Positions 52,801 through 54,808 of a stretch of DNA of 54,808 nt are shown piece after piece; position 1 is the stretch's first letter; each line of letters starts with the position of its first letter. Where the stretch lies: positions 1 to 54,808 of the forward strand of contig NZ_JAIYEP010000024.1 in the NCBI RefSeq assembly GCF_020515525.1, in the 5' to 3' direction. Origin of the DNA: Rhodococcus yananensis. GTDB taxonomy: Bacteria; Actinomycetota; Actinomycetes; Mycobacteriales; Mycobacteriaceae. The notes beneath the pieces are model-generated. The model saw only the letters and a program-made list of their open reading frames with translations, had not been told where the DNA came from and ran no database searches. The translations under genes were made by a program, and so were the position numbers.

Positions 52801-53425
52801 GTACACGGCGTGGGGCGGGTTCGCGTACGGTCGCGGCGTGCACGGTGTGGCCGCCGCCGACGACATGCGCGCCAACTACCGGCGGATCGCGGTGGCCGCG
52901 AAGAACACCGACACCCGCGAACACGACATCGCCGACTCCGACGACTACTTCCAGTACCACGGAGGTATGGTCGCGACCGTGCGCGCACTGACCGGCACCG
53001 ACCCGAAGGCGTACATCGGGGATTCGACGACGCCCGACGCCGTGCGCACCCGCTCGCTCGGCGAGGAAACCGCCCGCGTGTTCCGGGCGCGTGTCGTCAA
53101 CCCGCGCTGGATCGCATCGATGCGCCGGCACGGCTACAAGGGCGCGTTCGAGCTCGCCGCAACCGTCGACTACCTGTTCGGGTACGACGCGACCGCCGGT
53201 GTCGTGCAGGACTGGATGTACGAGTCCCTCGCGCAGAACTACGCCCTCGACCCGGAGAACCAACAGTTCCTGCGCGAGGCCAACCCGTGGGCGCTGCGCG
53301 GCATCGTCGAACGCCTCACCGAGGCCGCCGACCGCGGCCTGTGGGCCGAACCCGACCCGCAGACGATGCAGGCACTGCAGCAGGCCTACCTCGACGTCGA
53401 AGGCGATCTCGAGGACCGCGCGTGA
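49829..53425 (+). CDS. cobN: Cobaltochelatase large subunit CobN
   Basis: CobN binds hydrogenobyrinic acid a,c-diamide and inserts cobalt with ATPase partners. The 1198-residue protein matches the CobN/BchH family throughout: [18 protein letters not shown] at the start, [14 protein letters not shown] (about 152), [19 protein letters not shown] (about 340), [20 protein letters not shown] (about 514), [12 protein letters not shown] (about 805) and [24 protein letters not shown] (about 905). GTG 49829 is the start expected from relatives; a TTG at 49784 in the same frame is less likely. The gene is behind a cobalamin riboswitch and a leader ORF, and overlaps cobF by 4 bp. Confidence 0.96.
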   Translation: [1198 protein letters not shown]

Positions 53426-54177
53426 GGATCCGGCTCATCGGTATCGGCCCCGGTGGGCCGGACGATCTCACCGTCGCGGCGGTGCGGGCACTCGACAGCG
53501 TCGACGTCATCGTCGTCGCCGACAAGAATCGCGGCGTCGACGACCTCGTCGCCCTGCGCGAGGAAATCCTGGAACGCCACGCACCCGGCCGGCACCGGGT
53601 GGTCGTCGTCCCCGACCCGCCGCGTGACCGGGACCCGGCGTCGTACACGATGGCTGTGCAGGACTGGCACGCGGCGCGGGCCGAGAAGTACGAGTCGGTG
53701 TTGCGCACCGAGATCCGCGACGGCGAATCCGTCGGGTTCCTCGTCTGGGGGGATCCGAGCCTGTACGACAGCACGATCCGCGTCGTCGAGGACATCCGGG
53801 CGCGCGGTGTCCTGCACGTCGACCACGACGTGATCCCGGGGGTGAGCAGTGTTCAGATGCTCGCGGCCCGGCACCGGCTGGTGCTCAACAGGATCGGCGG
53901 ATCGGTCACCGTCACCACGGGGCGTCGGTTGCTCGACGACGCGGCGGCCGGACACGACGATCTCGTCGTGATGCTCGACGGGAAGCTGACCTGTCGCGAA
54001 CTGACGGGCGACTGGGACATCTGGTGGGGTGCGAATCTCGGCACGGGCGACGAGCAGCTCGTCGCCGGCCGGCTCGCCGAGGTGCTCCCCGAGATCGAAA
54101 AGGCGCGGTCGCGGGCGAAGAACGCGCGCGGGTGGGTGATGGACGTCTATCTGCTGCGGCGCGTCGAGGCGTCGTAG
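53422..54177 (+). CDS. cobF: Precorrin-6A synthase (deacetylating)
   Basis: CobF methylates C1 of precorrin-5 and releases acetate, giving precorrin-6A. It begins IRLIGIGPGGPDDLTVAAVRAL and has FLVWGDPSLYDSTIRVVEDI (about 108), DVIPGVSSVQMLAARHRLVLN (about 138) and the C-terminal WDIWWGANLG that separates it from other SAM methylases. It has 251 residues. The GTG overlaps the cobN stop (GTGA). M. tuberculosis has lost this gene, so its presence indicates a complete aerobic route here. The 3' end overlaps the convergent gene by 31 bp. Confidence 0.95.
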   Translation: MRIRLIGIGPGGPDDLTVAAVRALDSVDVIVVADKNRGVDDLVALREEILERHAPGRHRVVVVPDPPRDRDPASYTMAVQDWHAARAEKYESVLRTEIRDGESVGFLVWGDPSLYDSTIRVVEDIRARGVLHVDHDVIPGVSSVQMLAARHRLVLNRIGGSVTVTTGRRLLDDAAAGHDDLVVMLDGKLTCRELTGDWDIWWGANLGTGDEQLVAGRLAEVLPEIEKARSRAKNARGWVMDVYLLRRVEAS

Positions 54178-54689
54178 AGTCCCGACCGGATCAGCGGGGG
54201 TCGTTCGTGCGTGTCGGTGGGGGACCTGCTGAGCACCACCGGTAGCCACTGCGAGGTCAGCGCGACCATCGACACCCACGCCAGCACCATCCCGATTCCG
54301 GGGGCGTGCGGACCGTCGACGATCATCCCGGCCTGCGACCAGTAGCCGAACAGCCCGAACAGCGAACCGAGGCCGCAGCCGAGCATCGCCGCGGACGCGA
54401 GTCGCCAGCTGCGCCGCATCAGCGCGATCGACGACACGATCACCCCGAACACCGTCGCGAGCGTGACGAACATTCGCAGCGGCATGGACACGGGGGCGTC
54501 GCCACCGAACCAGTCGGCGAGCGCCGTCCACGACCACTGCGTCGACGTCAGCGGCAGCATCAGCCCGATGGCCAGCAGAAACACGAGTCCGGCGAGCACC
54601 CGTCGTCGCTTCCCGGCGTCGAACTCGCCCGCGATCTTCTTCTCGATCCGCGCGAAGTCGTTCCGGTACGCCGCCAGGTTCTCAGCCAC
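54147..54689 (-). CDS. Four-TM membrane protein, unknown
   Basis: This 180-residue protein has a short charged N-terminus (NDFARIEKKIAGEFDAGKRRR) and four hydrophobic segments (about residues 30-48, 70-90, 97-118 and 127-148). The tail is basic and overlaps the cobF 3' end on the other strand. Related proteins are common in mycolata but I know no function. GTG 54689 has a GAGGAGG site. The remaining stretch to the window end (54690-54808) holds no gene that I can support. Confidence 0.65.
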   Translation of the reverse strand: MAENLAAYRNDFARIEKKIAGEFDAGKRRRVLAGLVFLLAIGLMLPLTSTQWSWTALADWFGGDAPVSMPLRMFVTLATVFGVIVSSIALMRRSWRLASAAMLGCGLGSLFGLFGYWSQAGMIVDGPHAPGIGMVLAWVSMVALTSQWLPVVLSRSPTDTHERPPLIRSGLYDASTRRSR

Positions 54690-54731
54690 GCGGATGCCTC
54701 CTCGTTCCGTGCTCCCGGTCGCCGACTGTCC

Positions 54732-54745
54732 GGGCCCAAGGTCCC
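54732..54745 (-). promoter_or_regulatory. Possible DosR/DevR-type box
   Basis: On the minus strand GGGACCTTGGGCCC resembles DosR boxes such as GGGACTTCCGGCCC found upstream of mycobacterial dormancy genes. It lies about 45 bp upstream of the membrane protein start. The match could be chance in GC-rich DNA. Confidence 0.25.
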
Positions 54746-54808
54746 ATTATGCCCCCACCCACCACCTGGTCGCCGGGCTTGAGAGCCTGCTCGATCTTGC
54801 GGGAGTTG

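Noticed and set aside
50798-53263. 821-codon open frame opposite cobN
   Set aside because: Same reason: cobN is a full-length recognisable CobN; the opposite frame is low-complexity Arg/Val/Gly-rich and has no start signals.
54690-54808. Partial gene at the right edge (short frame reading NSRKIEQALKPGDQ on the minus strand)
   Set aside because: The frame is too short to judge and stops just inside the next gene; no motif supports it.

Overview
The window is high-GC actinobacterial DNA, most likely from Rhodococcus or a close relative in the Nocardiaceae. The evidence is the codon bias, many GTG starts, leaderless -10 boxes (TANNNT followed 6-8 nt later by the start codon), and a backbone that recalls the Mycobacterium tuberculosis Rv0360c-Rv0385 neighbourhood. 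No tRNA, rRNA, CRISPR array, transposase or prophage gene is visible. All homology statements come from reading motifs and from memory; no searches were run.

Left part (1-20 kb): core metabolism and stress genes. A type II flavohemoglobin-like gene is divergent from clpB, whose promoter carries an HspR operator (HAIR) overlapping an ECF-type promoter. Then come a DUF5666 envelope protein, a small membrane-anchored protein, a LemA-like protein, pyrE, galT-galK, a YhhN-family protein, a lipoprotein, a SpoU methyltransferase, a GH76 glycosidase, a DedA protein, class II aldolase fba, and a LysR regulator divergent from a Glu/Leu/Phe/Val-type dehydrogenase. An Rv0361-like membrane protein, DUF3151 and a FUSC exporter close the block.

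Middle and right (21-54 kb): a cobalt/cobalamin super-locus. An ABC importer plus FhuF-like protein is preceded by a compact cobalamin riboswitch (25066-25198). A divergent cation-efflux gene has an operator-like dyad in its promoter. A second riboswitch precedes cbtB-cbtA-cobQ-cobK. Seven non-B12 genes then interrupt the locus (30.2-36.9 kb): an RHH-like small protein, a lipase-family protein lacking its nucleophile, a secreted unknown, and a VTC / DUF4956 / CotH operon. The cobalamin genes resume with cobD, a cobB-cobC fusion, cobO and a ChlI/ChlD-like chelatase (third riboswitch), then cobL-cobM (leaderless), a MarR / Cys-tail pair, cobG-cobH-cobIJ, and cobN-cobF (fourth riboswitch). Together these cover nearly all of the aerobic route from precorrin-2 to adenosylcobyric acid and cobinamide.

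Most unusual observations: (1) two copies of a perfect ~40-bp palindrome, differing at three positions with full compensation in both arms, one downstream of clpB and one translated in frame inside the chelatase gene; (2) a short leader ORF between the fourth riboswitch and cobN whose stop codon overlaps the cobN start; (3) cobalamin-riboswitch control of an importer that would otherwise pass for a siderophore or F420-0 transporter; (4) the VTC-DUF4956-CotH operon beside a predicted dead lipase, embedded in the B12 locus.
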